The translations under genes and the position numbers were made by a program. Shown here one piece after another: positions 1 through 10,940 of a stretch of 64,000 nt of DNA. Each line of letters opens with the position of its first letter. The first letter of the stretch is position 1. The stretch spans positions 6,326,109-6,390,108 of the forward strand of contig JAJEKV010000004.1 in NCBI GenBank assembly GCA_021234155.1, written 5' to 3'. The DNA is from Isoetes taiwanensis (lineage: Eukaryota > Streptophyta > Lycopodiopsida > Isoetales > Isoetaceae). A model generated the notes under the pieces. The model was not told where the DNA came from. It worked only from the letters and a program-made list of their open reading frames with translations, and searched no databases.

Positions 1-894
1 AATGAAGGACTTAGGGTGATACACCATTTTCTTGGCATACAAATTCATTATGACGGGGGAGAAAGGAAAAATGTTTTTACATCAAGAAAAATACTTGGCT
101 GATCATTTGCCGGTAAGGGGTAGATATGGTGAACTGCAAAAGCGGTTGCAACTCCTCTTGAATTTGGAGTCAATTTGGTTGCCTCGGTGAGCATTGCTCT
201 CGAGAATCTCTTTTATATACACAAGCGAGACAGAATATTTTGGGAACTCTGAATTTTGCAGCAGATAGCTACAAGACCCGACTTGTCCTTGACATTATCC
301 AAGCTAAGTCAGTTTGCTAATGACCCAAAACATAGCCATTGTTGCTCATTGAAAAGATGTTTGAGGTATATTGCAGGTACTTCCAAGTTTGGTATAACTT
401 TTGATGCAAATGGGAGCAAGGAAATAGTTGGATACACGGATTCAGACTGGGGAGGGGATCCGGACAGAAAATCTATTTCAGGTTATGCCTTTACCTTTGC
501 AGGGGGAATTGTAAGTTGGAGTAGTTCCAAGCAAAAATGCATTGCGCAATCCACCACTGAGGCAGAATTTTATGCGATTTCACATGGTTTTAATGAAGCC
601 ATTTGGCTGCAAAGACTGGCAATTGAGTTGAAAATCCATGACAGTGTTGGAATGACCTTGATGGCAGATAATCAAGGAGCTATGAGGGTTTCATATGATC
701 CTGCTGAGCACAAGAGGATGAAGCACATTGATATTAAGTATCACTATATTAGGGATATTTTGAATACAGGAACATTGAAGCTGGTTTACTGCCCTACAGA
801 GAAGATGGTTGCTGATGCAATGACAAAGGCTTTGGGAACAATCAAATTTCAGAGATTCCTTGAGACAATCGGATTAGGAATGGCAAACACTTAA
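1..894 (+). pseudogene. Ty1/copia pol 3' end: RT tail and RNase H (broken)
   Basis: C-terminal part of a copia polyprotein that copies element RNA into DNA and degrades the RNA strand. From about 256 the frame is open and carries the copia RNase H landmarks: YTDSDWGGD, SWSSSKQ, STTEAEF, MADNQGA and KHIDIKYHYIRD, so the acidic residues of the active site are present. Upstream, the RT end is recognisable (MKDLG at base 2, then IFLGIQIHYD, then LHQEKYLADHL) but is broken by a TGA at 17-19 and at least one frameshift near 70. The stop at 892-894 is followed directly by a purine tract and an LTR start, which fixes this as the 3' end of the element. The element continues beyond the left edge of the window. 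It is a dead copy. Confidence 0.9.
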
Positions 895-901
895 GTGGGG
901 G
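893..901 (+). other. polypurine tract of copia element
   Basis: AAGTGGGGG lies immediately between the pol stop codon and the LTR start TGTTAAAG. This is the usual position of the plus-strand primer in copia elements. Confidence 0.75.
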
Positions 902-1133
902 TGTTAAAGTATTAAGTGTTATTGTTGTCAAAGTTTCTATTTACTGTTATTTATGTTATTTATGTTTAGTAAGTGATTAAGCGGTTAAGTCGGTTGAAGA
1001 AATTTTGGCAGAAGTTGCTCCATGATCTTGGGACTTGATTCATGGAACCAGTTGTATTTATGTGATGAACATTTTGGAAATATCACTGCTTCTGATCATT
1101 CGTGTTCTCTTGTGTTCTCTTGTTATCATTTCA
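902..1133 (+). repeat. copia 3' LTR (right edge uncertain)
   Basis: Starts TGTTAAAGTATTAAGTG directly after the polypurine tract. The right edge is placed at a TTTCA near 1133 because that is the first plausible CA end, but no second LTR is in the window to confirm it. Contains a short duplicated TGTTCTCT stretch near its end. Confidence 0.5.
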
Positions 1134-1601
1134 GTGTCAATCTTTTGTCTAATTTATAAGGCATTCTAGAAGGGATTGGGTATTTTGGACAGCCAACTAT
1201 AGTCCCATCCCGAAGCAATCAGAAAGAGCAATACCAAGTAACGGCAAGCTATGCTAGATTTCCATCCTGTGGCAAACATCAAAGACACGACATCAATAGC
1301 TGCAAAAACAATTACCTCGTTCATACACAGGGAATTGAGGGACATTTGGACGTGCTTAACGGAAGAGTTGTCGGAGAGCTTCAAGATGCTAAATGTCGAA
1401 ATCCAATTAGCAAGCAATACTTGTCAAGAACGGCGTTAAATCAATGGAACAAAAAAAGGGAAAAAATTACCTCTTTGCATACGAATCAACGATGTGAATT
1501 ATTGCTGCGGATAGCTTAAATTTAGACTAAGCCTATGATTTGACGGCTCAGCATCGTCTCAATCTGCAAAAAATAATTAGTTTGAGGGCGCTGGCGAAGT
1601 G
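1134..1601. other. intergenic, nothing recognised
   Basis: AT-rich sequence with short open frames on both strands. No motif, repeat or splice pattern that I can support. Confidence 0.4.
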
Positions 1602-1775
1602 ATGGCCGCCGCAAGCATTTTCAAACACCAGAGTCATGGAAGCATCATTGCTGCCCTTACCTCACAAAATCTTAGGTATAGAAACACCGGAGCTCCTGCT
1701 AAGAAAGCTGAGTACAATTTGCTAGCGGCTCTTAGCAATTTAGTTGTTCAAGACGCAGCTGTAGGCGTGCGTTGA
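1602..1775 (+). CDS. 57-aa open frame, unidentified exon-like fragment
   Basis: ATG at 1602 opens a 57-codon frame beginning MAAASIFKHQSHGS and containing the exon-like stretch AEYNLLAALSNLVVQDAA, ending at TGA 1773-1775. The composition (Ala/Leu rich, helical) is more protein-like than neighbouring frames. No family recognised, and no promoter or splice context that proves expression. It may be an exon scrap moved here by a transposable element. Confidence 0.2.
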   Translation: MAAASIFKHQSHGSIIAALTSQNLRYRNTGAPAKKAEYNLLAALSNLVVQDAAVGVR

Positions 1776-2270
1776 CGGAAACTTGCCGTGGGGAAACGTA
1801 GATAATTCTAAAAATCAATATTGTTCTATATTGGTGCCCGGAAAGTAGATATATATAATTCCAAAATGACCATTTTTGGAGCCGGATTTTTTTCTAATAA
1901 TAATATATATAGAAGGATAGTAATAAAAGCAAAATGTAGTGTGTGCAGAGCATCTCGGCCCTTGATTTTTTGCATTTCAAAACTTCCATTTTCGAGCGTC
2001 AGATTTAAAATCAGTTAGAAAGGTTTGTATCTAGGCAAATGGGAGCGTCTTTCCTTGCCAGTTCCTGAATGCCGGGATGGCATGGATATCTTTTAGTCCA
2101 GTTCGTGAATTTTTCAACCAAATTCCTGAATGCTTAAATGGCATGGAGTTTTGGAATTTTACAAACACAAGGAAAGGAGAAATGGGACGATGTTGTAGGT
2201 CAAAAATAGTCCGGCCAAAGGCTTTGCCTTGCCGATGTAAAATTGCTTATTCTTCTTCCTTTGCTTTCAG

Positions 2271-2435
2271 GACGAGCTGCTCAGTTTTGAAGAGGAAAAA
2301 GATTCGAAAAAGATTCGATAGACCGTGAGGATGGTTAGAATGCTTATTCTAGATGAGGATTGTATGGATGCTTATGGTGTTTTGGAGGAAGCCATTCATT
2401 ACATCAGAGCTCTTCAACATAAAGTTTTGTTTTAA
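2271..2435 (+). pseudogene. possible fragment of a plant bHLH-type regulator (frameshifted)
   Basis: A good 3' splice site (pyrimidine run then TTTCAG at 2265-2270) is followed by a basic stretch, LKRKKIRKRFDRP. After a frame change comes the 34-codon frame 2331-2435 ending DAYGVLEEAIHYIRALQHKV. Basic segment, loop with a conserved-looking Asp, then [LV]LEEAIxYIxxLQxxV is the pattern of the second helix of atypical plant bHLH proteins of the IBH1/ILI type. The link is pattern-based only. The frameshift and missing upstream exon indicate a broken copy. Confidence 0.3.
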
Positions 2436-2619
2436 AGCTTGAAGCCTGCAAAAACTCCAAACTCTGAGCTCCGATGTCTGATGCAAAATAAATATCAGAT
2501 GCATGCAGGCATCGACCATTTCGTTCTACGGTTTTTACCTTAGAACATTAGACAGCCTTGGAGAATATGGAGGTATGCAAGTGTTATCTATAAAATGCTT
2601 GCGGATGGCAAGCACAATT

Positions 2620-4050
2620 CGTTTTGTGGAATGCGGTGCAATGGCGGGGATTCCTCCGAATGCTTCAAAATATTAAGCCAAGTAAGGTCACTTTTCCGAT
2701 TGTTTTGAAATCATGCGGTAGTATAGTTGAAATAGAGATTGGCAGCATTCATGAACAAATCCTTGAAAATGGATTAGGCTATGATATTGTTCTGGTAGTG
2801 CTACTTTGTTGACATGTATGCCAAATGTGGAGCCTTGGAGGAAGCGTGCAAAGTGTTTGAGAAACTACCAAAGGATCGGGATATAGTAGCTTGGGCTACG
2901 CTTCTTGCGAAAGATATACACTACATGATGAACCCCACAATGTTTTGGGATGTTTCTTAAAGATGCAAATTAAGAATGTGAAGCCGGATAAAGTCACATA
3001 CCTTTGGGTCTTGAAAGCCCGTGGGGTTGCGGGTAATTTGCAAATTGAGCTAGGCAAATTCATGAGCAAATATTTTTAAGTGGATTGCAATCTAACACCA
3101 TGGTAGGGAATTCCGTTATTGATATGTACATCAAATGTGATAGCTTGGCGAGGTATCTGAGCCTTTGTCAACCTTCCAACAAATGTCTTGTGGTAACGCG
3201 GAGTGCAATGATTGCGGGGATATGCCGAAAGTACGGTGAAGGCTTTCTGGGCATTGCAATGTTTTGAAGACATGCAATCCGAAGGGATAAAACCGAATAA
3301 AGTTACATTTAAAGCACTTTAAAAGCATGTGGTATTGTTGGTGCTATCAAGAAAGGCGGGGGTATCCATTGGCGGATAATTAAAGGTGGGCTTCAACATG
3401 ATGTTGTTATGGGGAATACACTTGTTGATATGTATGCAAAATGTGGAAGTTTGGGGAGGCAACTAAAGTCTTCAATTTATTACCGCATCATAATGTGGTG
3501 ACACAGGGTGCTATGATTGTAGGATTTGCCCGTGTTGGCAAGGTTTGGTTGGTTATGCGATTGCTTTGAAGACATGCTCTATTATGATGTAAGACCAAAT
3601 GATGTTGTATTCAATTTGGTATCTTTACCGCATTTAGTTGTATGGGACTCGTGAGAGGAGGTTGAGCACATGAAAGAAAACTATCATATCTGACCCGATA
3701 CATGTCATATTACTTGCATGATAGATCTTCTGGGTCGTGCAGAATGCTTCAATGAAGCAAAGTGCTTACTCAAAGATCATATGCAACCATTTATATTACC
3801 ATGGATAACACTGCTTAATGCATGTAGACTTTATGGTAATGCTGAGCTTGGCCAATGGTGTTTTCATGAAATGGTTCATCTAGATCAGTTTTGTGCTGCA
3901 GCATATGTGCTCATGTCAAACATCCTTGCAACAACTTCTTTTAGCCAAGATGCTCGGGAAGTGCAAGAGCACGGAGAAGTTATGTGAAACCACAAAAGTT
4001 GGTCGTCCAGGGAACATTGAAAAGTGTTAGGCCATACAAAATCATGAGAT
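2620..4050 (+). pseudogene. PPR protein pseudogene I (PLS-type with E-like end)
   Basis: Decayed pentatricopeptide-repeat gene; such proteins bind organellar RNA and direct editing or processing in mitochondria or plastids. Repeat signatures occur across all three frames: KPSKVTFPIVLKSCG (about 2665), KPDKVTYLWVLKARG (about 2980), the plus-frame pieces around MYIKCDSL (about 3125) and GIKPNKVTF (about 3280), then a 90-codon open frame at 3718-3987. That frame reads MIDLLGRAECFNEAKCL, WITLLNACRLYGNAELG and AAAYVLMSNILA, which is the last PPR plus E-domain region. Several frameshifts and stops separate the pieces. No DYW deaminase domain is visible after 4020. Introns are not evident, as in most PPR genes. 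Clearly non-functional. Confidence 0.85.
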
Positions 4051-5129
4051 GGTAAAAAGATGGTAGGAGGACTCTTACAATGACTTGACTTCGAAATCTT
4101 ACCTAAGGTAAAACGTTCTTGAGTGCTTTTGACAGAAATTATAGTACTTATAACAGGATGCCCATCACGGTTTTGAATGCAACAAGAAACATCATCATTC
4201 GGGGCTAAATAAGGTGCGTATAAATGCCGCTTTGCGTGATGGACCCGGGATGCCCTCCGGAAGATTAAAACCACCTATATTCAGAAAGCGAACTAGCATA
4301 TATTTCTGGATGAATCACATAGGACAGGTCTTCACTCACTATAATTCTGAAGTTCCCTTCACTACTTATTTGAGAGACTGGGAAGCAAAAGAGCTCAAAG
4401 ACTGAAAATAAAATCTTGTATGCTTCAATATGGAGGCTGACGGATTATGTGATAATTTATAATGGGCCTAGGGATGACTACCTAAGTGGGTTACACAGAA
4501 AATATAGAATTTAGGATTCAAGAGCTTTGAAGAAACAAATCTCAAACCGCTCTTCAATGTCGATCCAACAAGAAATGATGTATATTGTTTGTTTCCTAGA
4601 GAAAAGGGTTGGCCGACTTCTTTTTCGGAGGAAGATAGCTCAATTGAAGTGCTTGGCACCGTGGATATATGTAGACCTTTTATTGTTTTGCATCTTTGCA
4701 TATGTATATGCAAAGTTCAAGCGGCCTGTTCAAACAATAGATATGAGACCAAATCTTTAACATATCAAAATTTGATCTTGATATTTGAAGTTGCAAAGAG
4801 GATGAAAGGTCTTTGTCACTTCGAAAAGTTTTGTTTCTTAAGTTATCATTTCTTGACACCACAGATTTGAAGTTTATAGAGCCCGCATTCCCATCCCCGC
4901 AACAAGACAAGTTTTACCATACTAATCTTTACTTGAAATCCCAAAGACAATGAGATCATGGACCTTAATATGTTATTCTCTTTTGCCTTTGTTATCACAA
5001 CTTTCCAACACATCCCGATGAATGACCTTCCAAACAAACTGCTCGGTTTGAAGCCTTCAAATGTTGATGCAAACTCTTAAGAAATTTTTCAAAATTAATA
5101 TTGGATCAGAATTGATAAACGTCATTAGT
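4051..5129. other. intergenic with a possible coding scrap near 4540-4690
   Basis: Mostly featureless AT-rich DNA. In the plus-strand frame around 4540-4690 there is an exon-like stretch including FNVDPTRNDVYCLFPREKG and PTSFSEEDSSIEVLG; I do not recognise it and it has no clear start. Nothing else supported. Confidence 0.3.
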
Positions 5130-5251
5130 CTGTTTGCTGCTTGCGAAAGCTTGTCTAAAGCAAATCAAGTGTGCAACAATCTTTCAAATCCTGTTTGGTG
5201 CTTGCGAAAGCTTGTCTGAAGCAAATCAAGTGTGCAACAATGTTTCAAATT
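5130..5251 (+). repeat. 61-bp tandem duplication inside PPR pseudogene II
   Basis: Two head-to-tail copies of about 61 bp, each containing GCTTGCGAAAGCTTGTCT and CAAATCAAGTGTGCAACAAT. The second copy starts near 5191. They differ at only a few positions, suggesting a recent slippage or repair duplication. Confidence 0.85.
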
Positions 5252-6281
5252 CTAATAAAAAAATATGGGGTGCAATTATCAAAGCTCATTCTAAGCTTAG
5301 AAACGTTAATATGGTGGTCTTCTTGCACAAGGTAATGGAACATCAAGGGAAAGAGGCATATTCTTATTTCTACATATTTTGAAAGCATGTGGGGAGTACA
5401 GTATGGATGGATCCGGGTATGAGCATTCATAATCAGTTGTTAATTTTGAGATACAATTGGATCTTTGTGCTGGGGTGTAATTGTGCACATTTATGCCAAA
5501 TTTGGCAGGTTGGAGGAGGCCCGCGATGTATTCCTTGACTTGACATATCAAAGAAGATCTTGTGTGGTAGCTTAGTTGCCGAACAGGGATATGATATCTT
5601 GAAATGCAATGATCGCAGGATATTTCCAGCATGGGCAATACTGCCTAGCTTTAGATTGTTTTGAGAACAAATGGTAACAGGGGTATGTGTTGACCATGGT
5701 GAAGGCTTTCTTGCACTGCAATGCTTTGAAAACACGCAATAGGAAGGCGTAAGACTTTTCAAAATAATATATTTGAGTATTTTAAAAGCATCTAAAACTG
5801 TAGGTGCAATTGATAAGGGAACTTACATTCACAAGCAACATTGAAAATGCACATCATTTGTTTGCGCGGTGTAAGTTACAAAGAAGCTTTTCAAATTTCT
5901 GCTCAAATGCATCAGGAAGGAATAAAACCAGATGCATTCACATTCACAACCATGCTTGGTGCCTGCAGGAGCATTGAAAATTTGCAGCATTCAGATCGTA
6001 AAACATTATGCAAAGCAGTTGCAGAACCAAACATGTTGACTTTTCTTAGCATTCTCAATGCTTGCACAAGCCTTGCAAACCTAGACGAGGGTGAGGTCTA
6101 TAAGCATATTGTGAATGGCAGAATTGAGGCATTTGAGGCATGTATTAAACATGCAGATGTAAATCTTTTATGGCTGCACTGGCATGCCAAGGATGTTGAA
6201 AACATGTTGGAAAGAAGGCAGAGAAGTGCATATTACATTGAAGCTATTGAGTATGCTCGGGAAGTACATATCACGTTGTAG
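5130..6281 (+). pseudogene. PPR protein pseudogene II
   Basis: Second decayed PPR gene, same strand and roughly 1.1 kb downstream of the first. Repeat motifs include IWGAIIKAHSKL (about 5265), GKEAYSYFYIF (about 5350), a frame-shifted LKASKTVGAIDKG (about 5790), EGIKPDAFTFTTMLGACRS (about 5920) and PNMLTFLSILNACTSLANL (about 6030). The open frame 5841-6281 holds two repeats and then degenerates. Multiple frameshifts upstream. The two copies could be halves of one formerly larger locus or two members of a local cluster; their repeats are too diverged to decide by eye. Confidence 0.8.
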
Positions 6282-7690
6282 CTATTAAGTATGCTCTGTT
6301 GCTTTCAATGCTATTTAAACAAGAAGTCTTCCTTTTCATGTTGTAGGAGCAAAAGATATCAAGAGACTGCAAAAGATTATGCAATTATTTCCCAGACGAC
6401 TTTACCTCCATGACCATTTTTTAGGAGAGATCTACTTAATTTGCTTACTTACAAACATGACAAACATGCAGTGATGTCAAAGTATATTTGGCTTTGTCAA
6501 TTTTTGAAGTCTTCAGCTATATGTTTTGAGCCTCCACAATATGCAAATTTTGCACGCTTGCCCCTCTATTAGTGTTATGAAAAAACGTCCTCCTTTATTG
6601 CTGTTGTTTTCATGGGTCTTGGTGACATTTTGTAGGCGGAAGACGACCTACATGTTTGCATCATTTGGCTCAAACTAATAGAGGATGCACTTTCAAATGT
6701 ATCATAGGATAACACATGAAAGTTGAACCTCATTGCCTTGAAGTCAGTAAAATTTCTTCATGCCCCAACCTTTAAGCAGCTTACTGCAATTCAATGTGAT
6801 GGGAAAAACACAACAAATTATAAGATTTTGTACATCTGATTGTGTATTTCTATTGTACAAACATGGAAGAAAATATTCCTACATAAGTTTATATGACTTT
6901 ATCTAGGACATTTGTTTGGAAAGCGGAGCGAAATATCTGAGTCACCGCTATCTCGGTTGCTATTTTGGAAGACTCAAACCTGATAGAGCATTTAATCGTG
7001 GCTGCAAAACTGAGTAAACATGCAAAGTTCACTGTCATTTTGCAATCTTTTACAAACGAGCTGAAAGGTAGATACTTCTTTCAACTTATAATACGATAAT
7101 GATTTTTCGATGCCCATTAACTTTTGTGTTTCCTATTACACAGATAAACAATGGGAACTGCTTATGGAATATATATACAGTTCCTTCAAGAAGAGTGGTT
7201 GTAGTCTATAGTTATAACATGCATCATACATCACCTATTCTTCAAGTCGGTTTCCATTATGACTGCCAACGTTATCTCCAAAAGCAAGATGACCATCTTC
7301 GCTGAAGTATTGCTATAATTCTTGGCTAAATGTTTCACCTTCTCATGAATAAATTTGAGCGCTGAGCTAAGCTTAAATTTGGGAATAAAAATATAAAGTA
7401 CAGTGTATTCAAGCTTTGAAAACAGGAAAATTATTCCTATACAACTGAACTAAGACCATCCATAAAGTAATATAATGCTGACCATGAACATCCTATGAAT
7501 TTGTACAAAATTTGAACCTATGAATAGTTACAAAATCTCAACTAATCTATTGGTCAACCAAATGTCAAATATAATAGCAATATGGACACCATCAAGCATC
7601 ACACGATCTAGCAATACTCATGACACTCTAAAAGTTGAAATAAAATACATACAATCAATTCGGCTATAGCTTACAAACTAAGATACTACC
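6282..7690. other. AT-rich intergenic region
   Basis: No open frame above noise and no recognisable element. If the Helitron-like end at 7919 is real, this stretch would be element interior, but I could not find the matching 5' TC end. Confidence 0.4.
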
Positions 7691-7699
7691 AACACAGTA

Positions 7700-7825
7700 A
7701 ACTTCACAAATTAAGATACTAACCACAACAAACCCATTAGCTTCACAAATTAGGATACTAGCAACAACAAATCTATTTACAACTTAACCATTAGCTTCAC
7801 AAATTAGGATACTAGCAACAACAAC
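7700..7825 (+). repeat. short degenerate direct repeats
   Basis: The phrase CTTCACAAATTARGATACTA recurs at about 7702, 7741 and 7795, with CAACAACAA runs and CCATTAG between copies. Spacing is irregular (39 and 54 bp). Confidence 0.7.
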
Positions 7826-7891
7826 TTAAGACACATATTTTTTAACTTCTACCCCCTTTTTATAAGCTTTTGAACATATACCCAACGAAAA

Positions 7892-7919
7892 GCCCAGCAA
7901 CGCTGGGCACTTTTTCTAG
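7892..7919 (+). mobile_element. Helitron-like 3' terminus (hairpin plus CTAG)
   Basis: A perfect 7-bp stem GCCCAGC / GCTGGGC with loop AAC (7892-7908) is followed after 7 nt by CTAG (7916-7919) and then T. Helitrons end in a short GC-rich hairpin a few bases before CTRR and insert between A and T, so the arrangement fits. No matching 5' end beginning TC was found, so the element's extent and any captured genes are unknown. Confidence 0.55.
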
Positions 7920-8340
7920 TAATATTAATATATATAAAATTACTTTGATGCCCCCATGAAATAGATATCTATATATTTAAATGCATCTTAGCCGTTAATT
8001 TTGGAAGAGACAAGGTGGCAAAGTCTTGGTCGTCGGATCTCCATGTGGGCATTTATGGGCATACATGGGGCATAACCCACATCTGAGCACCGTCGGATTT
8101 GAGGGGCAGGTGAAATTATAGCCGCCAGATAGGTGATAAGGAAAGATGGCAAAATTGGGGCATGCTATCTTATCCATTGAAACTAGAGCATACAATCTAA
8201 ACCGTTGATTAATAAGTCCATATTAAATGCTGTGGGATGAGGTGGCAATACGTCTTTTATACTTTTCTGAAAATCACAATTCTCAAAATTGGCGGCCTGC
8301 GGGCAGAGAGCGTTGTTGATGCTCTGCCGCCGTAAACCAC
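7920..8340. other. intergenic with recurring CGTCGGAT / CCGTTGAT phrases
   Basis: Contains dispersed short phrases (GTCGTCGGATCTCC near 8030, CACCGTCGGATTTGAGG near 8088, ACCGTTGATTAA near 8200) and a GAGGTGGCAA phrase near 8238. Similar phrases recur at 14270-14530. An 8-bp-stem hairpin AAACCACG / CGTGGTTT lies at the right edge. Confidence 0.4.
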
Positions 8341-8729
8341 GAGTACCCCGTGGTTTCCGCTTTTTTTCCTGTATTTTTATTTCTGGGTAATTTCTGGGTT
8401 TCCCATTCTAAGCGGCGCCGCTCCAACCTAGTCTACGAGCAGCTTCAATGGCTATGGCAAGAAGCTTCAACAAGAGCGGCTATGGCGACAAGTTATGGTT
8501 ATGGCTATGCCAGAGATAAGTATGGCAAAGATTCCGTTGAGCAATTTTCTTTGCAGCGCAGAATCCAGCTTCTTCATCGCAGATCCGGCACTAATGGCGT
8601 AGACCCAATCCTTCTGCAGATCCGGCAACATGATTAGAGCAGGGTTTTTGTTCAGAGCAGGGCCGTCTGCTCCTTGCTTGCCATCACTGCAGAGCATCAC
8701 TGCCGCCATCACTGAGCCGCCGCCGCCGC

Positions 8730-8795
8730 ACTACAGAGCATGAGCATGATTCTTGCATGAGCAGATTCTTGCAGAGCATGAGCAGATTCTTGCTG
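8730..8795 (+). repeat. short tandem GAGCATGAGCAGATTCTTGC repeats
   Basis: Three imperfect head-to-tail copies of a unit of about 20 bp within an otherwise unique stretch. Confidence 0.7.
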
Positions 8796-8890
8796 AACCG
8801 CCGGAATGCTCTGCTTTTGCAAAATTCGACATGGTTGTTGCTGACGTGGACAAATTTCCGGAAATCACGGGTACACGTGGCTTACGTTTG

Positions 8891-8957
8891 GGAACGTTCC
8901 ACCAATCGGTGGCTTCCAGGTTCCCACCTGGAAACCACCTCTTGGTGGAACGTTTCC
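8891..8957. repeat. 67-nt near-perfect inverted repeat (hairpin)
   Basis: Left arm starts GGAACGTTCCACCAATCGG and right arm ends TCTTGGTGGAACGTTTCC. The arms of 31 and 32 nt pair with three mismatches and one unpaired base around a TCCC loop. Shorter than a typical plant miRNA precursor. No flanking target-site duplication was evident. Confidence 0.85.
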
Positions 8958-9790
8958 TAATACATAGCTACTTGCCGCCATGGCCAGAGCATTCATTTTT
9001 GGCATCAAAGAGCAGACACCGGGGAGGGATGAAGGTCCGGCTTCTGAAAAATTTCCATATCTTGGGTTATTGCTTTTGCATAGGTGCCGAAGTGGAAATC
9101 GGGACTGAAGCAGGAAGTTTGTGGAGATGGATTGAAGCGAGCAGAGAAATGGGAAGCGAAAGGGTAACTAGTTTTCCTTCTCGGATTCAGATACTGCTCC
9201 TCTGTGTAAATCTTCCATTTCTTTCCAAGTTTAATTTTTTTGCTGTTTCTTGCAGAGAAAGATTCAACTGGGAATGATCCAAATGCTCTAAAACATGACA
9301 GGTCAGGCTTCTGGGCGTATTCTTTCTCTTACAAATCCAACTATGGCCAAAAGTAACCTTCTCTTCTGGCCTTAAATGCGAACTTTTGCACAGCCAGAGA
9401 TGTATAGGAAGCCACATTTTATTCCGGCATGGGTCGGCATTGTATAATACAATGGCTGAAGCAGTTGGGCATAATGAGGTTCCAACGCCACCTGAATCCA
9501 ATATTTCTGTGCCCCCTCCGCCTCCTTCTCGTCCCAGACCATCTGTGCCAGAATATTCAAGACGTATGAATATGCAATGGCAGAAATTTCAGCCGATTGA
9601 CATAGACAGCGAAGCATGGAAGAAGGTTTTGGAAAGTACTGGAACTGGACTTGGCATACGTTTGGACCTGTGCGTGATTCCCAGCTTTGGAGCTCGTTGC
9701 TGCTTTGATAATCGGGAACATTTAGGTACAAGCTTGAAATGCATTTTATTTGGTAAAAGAAAGAAATGCCAGTGGCTTTGATACAGCAAG

Positions 9791-10940
9791 CTTCTGTGGA
9801 AGTGGAAACGGGACACACAAGCCAGGTTTTAATAGGTTGATCTCTATCCCTTGCAGGGACATTTTGCTCGACCTTCTGCTCAATTTATTTGTGCCCTGTA
9901 GAGGCTAAGTTATAGGTTGGTTTATCCACCAGTCATCTTTAGTTTCTTAGAAATGGGCTTCATTGCATGTTTATTCAACCACATTTTTATGCTGCAGATC
10001 GCTGGAATTATCGTAGGTTTTGATCGAAGCGTCATGGCCTAACCTTCGATATGAGCCCCGCAAAGGCCTGATTCCATGAAGATCTTGTGAACACTTTGCA
10101 TTCACTTTCTGGATATCTTTCTAAACATCTATTTTCTATATTTTTTGGACGTTTTTCGAGTTCTGGTTCGTTGAAATACTGGAGGTATATGTTTATGTAC
10201 ATGTATTCTTATTCTGTATGCTAGATCTCTCTCTGAAGATACGAATATATTATTTGCTGCAGCACCTTAAGCACAGTTCTCAAGCCTCGGGACTATAGGC
10301 TTTTCTTGAGAGGCACGAGACTGTTGAAAAATTACTCTGATAGTAATTCTGCTGGAGACATGCATGGTTAGTGGAGCTGGTGTGCTGACTATATCAATAT
10401 CAGGTGTCAAACTCATATTTTTGTCATTTTGATGGGCTGTAACGTATAGTTTGAAAATAGTATCTGGTATTCAAACAGTGACCCACTACCTATCTTCAGT
10501 TCGTAGGTATATATTGTTGCTTTGATTAGGGCTAGTAAAGTGTTTTTCTCGTACAAAAACTGCTGCGTTTGTGTTGTAAGTTACAAATGAGTGTTTTATG
10601 GTATGTTACAGTGGGAAGAATGAGCAGAGGACTTTTTGATATGATTGCCATAGAAGGTAGAAGTGCATGCATATAAGTAATGATCACAGCCAAATCACAG
10701 GCTTTTGGAGTGTGAAATCATTTCAAGACTCCCGAGGGCTGTTACAAGCTTTTCCAGGAAAAAAAAAGTCATCCAATAGGTCTTTTACATTATAATCATG
10801 GCAAGACTGTTACCTATGACATTTGTGGAAAATAAATTTGTCAACCTAGATTCTCTCTTCTTTATGCCGCTTTGGCACATCTCAAAGGCAAGCCTGCCCA
10901 AGCAAACTTTGAGAACTCTAGAGAAGGTGGAATAGTGGGG
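9791..10940. other. intergenic or intronic sequence
   Basis: No supported feature. Pyrimidine tracts ending in CAG occur (for example before 10265), consistent with intron sequence of a dead gene, but I could not build exons. Confidence 0.3.

Larger units (their letters stand above)
8341..9790 (+). pseudogene. remnants of an unidentified split gene
   Basis: Several exon-like pieces on the plus strand. The frame at 8350-8637 has a Tyr/Gly-rich stretch (SYGYGYARDKYGKDS). A possible small exon near 9258-9301 lies between TTTCTTGCAG and CAG/GTCAGG. The frame 9386-9781 contains VPTPPESNISVPPPPPSRP followed by PEYSRRMNMQWQKFQPIDI. Proline-rich then acidic, no family recognised. Start codon, exon order and product are all uncertain. 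The sequence between pieces includes a strong hairpin (8891-8957) and GAGCATGAGCAGATTCTTGC repeats (8730-8795). Could be a gene fragment carried by a transposable element. Confidence 0.3.

Noticed and set aside
1-894. That the copia fragment at the left edge is the missing 3' end of the minus-strand copia element at 17796
   Set aside because: It is in the opposite orientation, 17 kb away, and its start coincides only with the window edge. It more likely continues beyond the window.
7892-7919. Rho-independent-type terminator (hairpin followed by T run)
   Set aside because: Plant nuclear context; the CTAG-T ending fits a Helitron end better.
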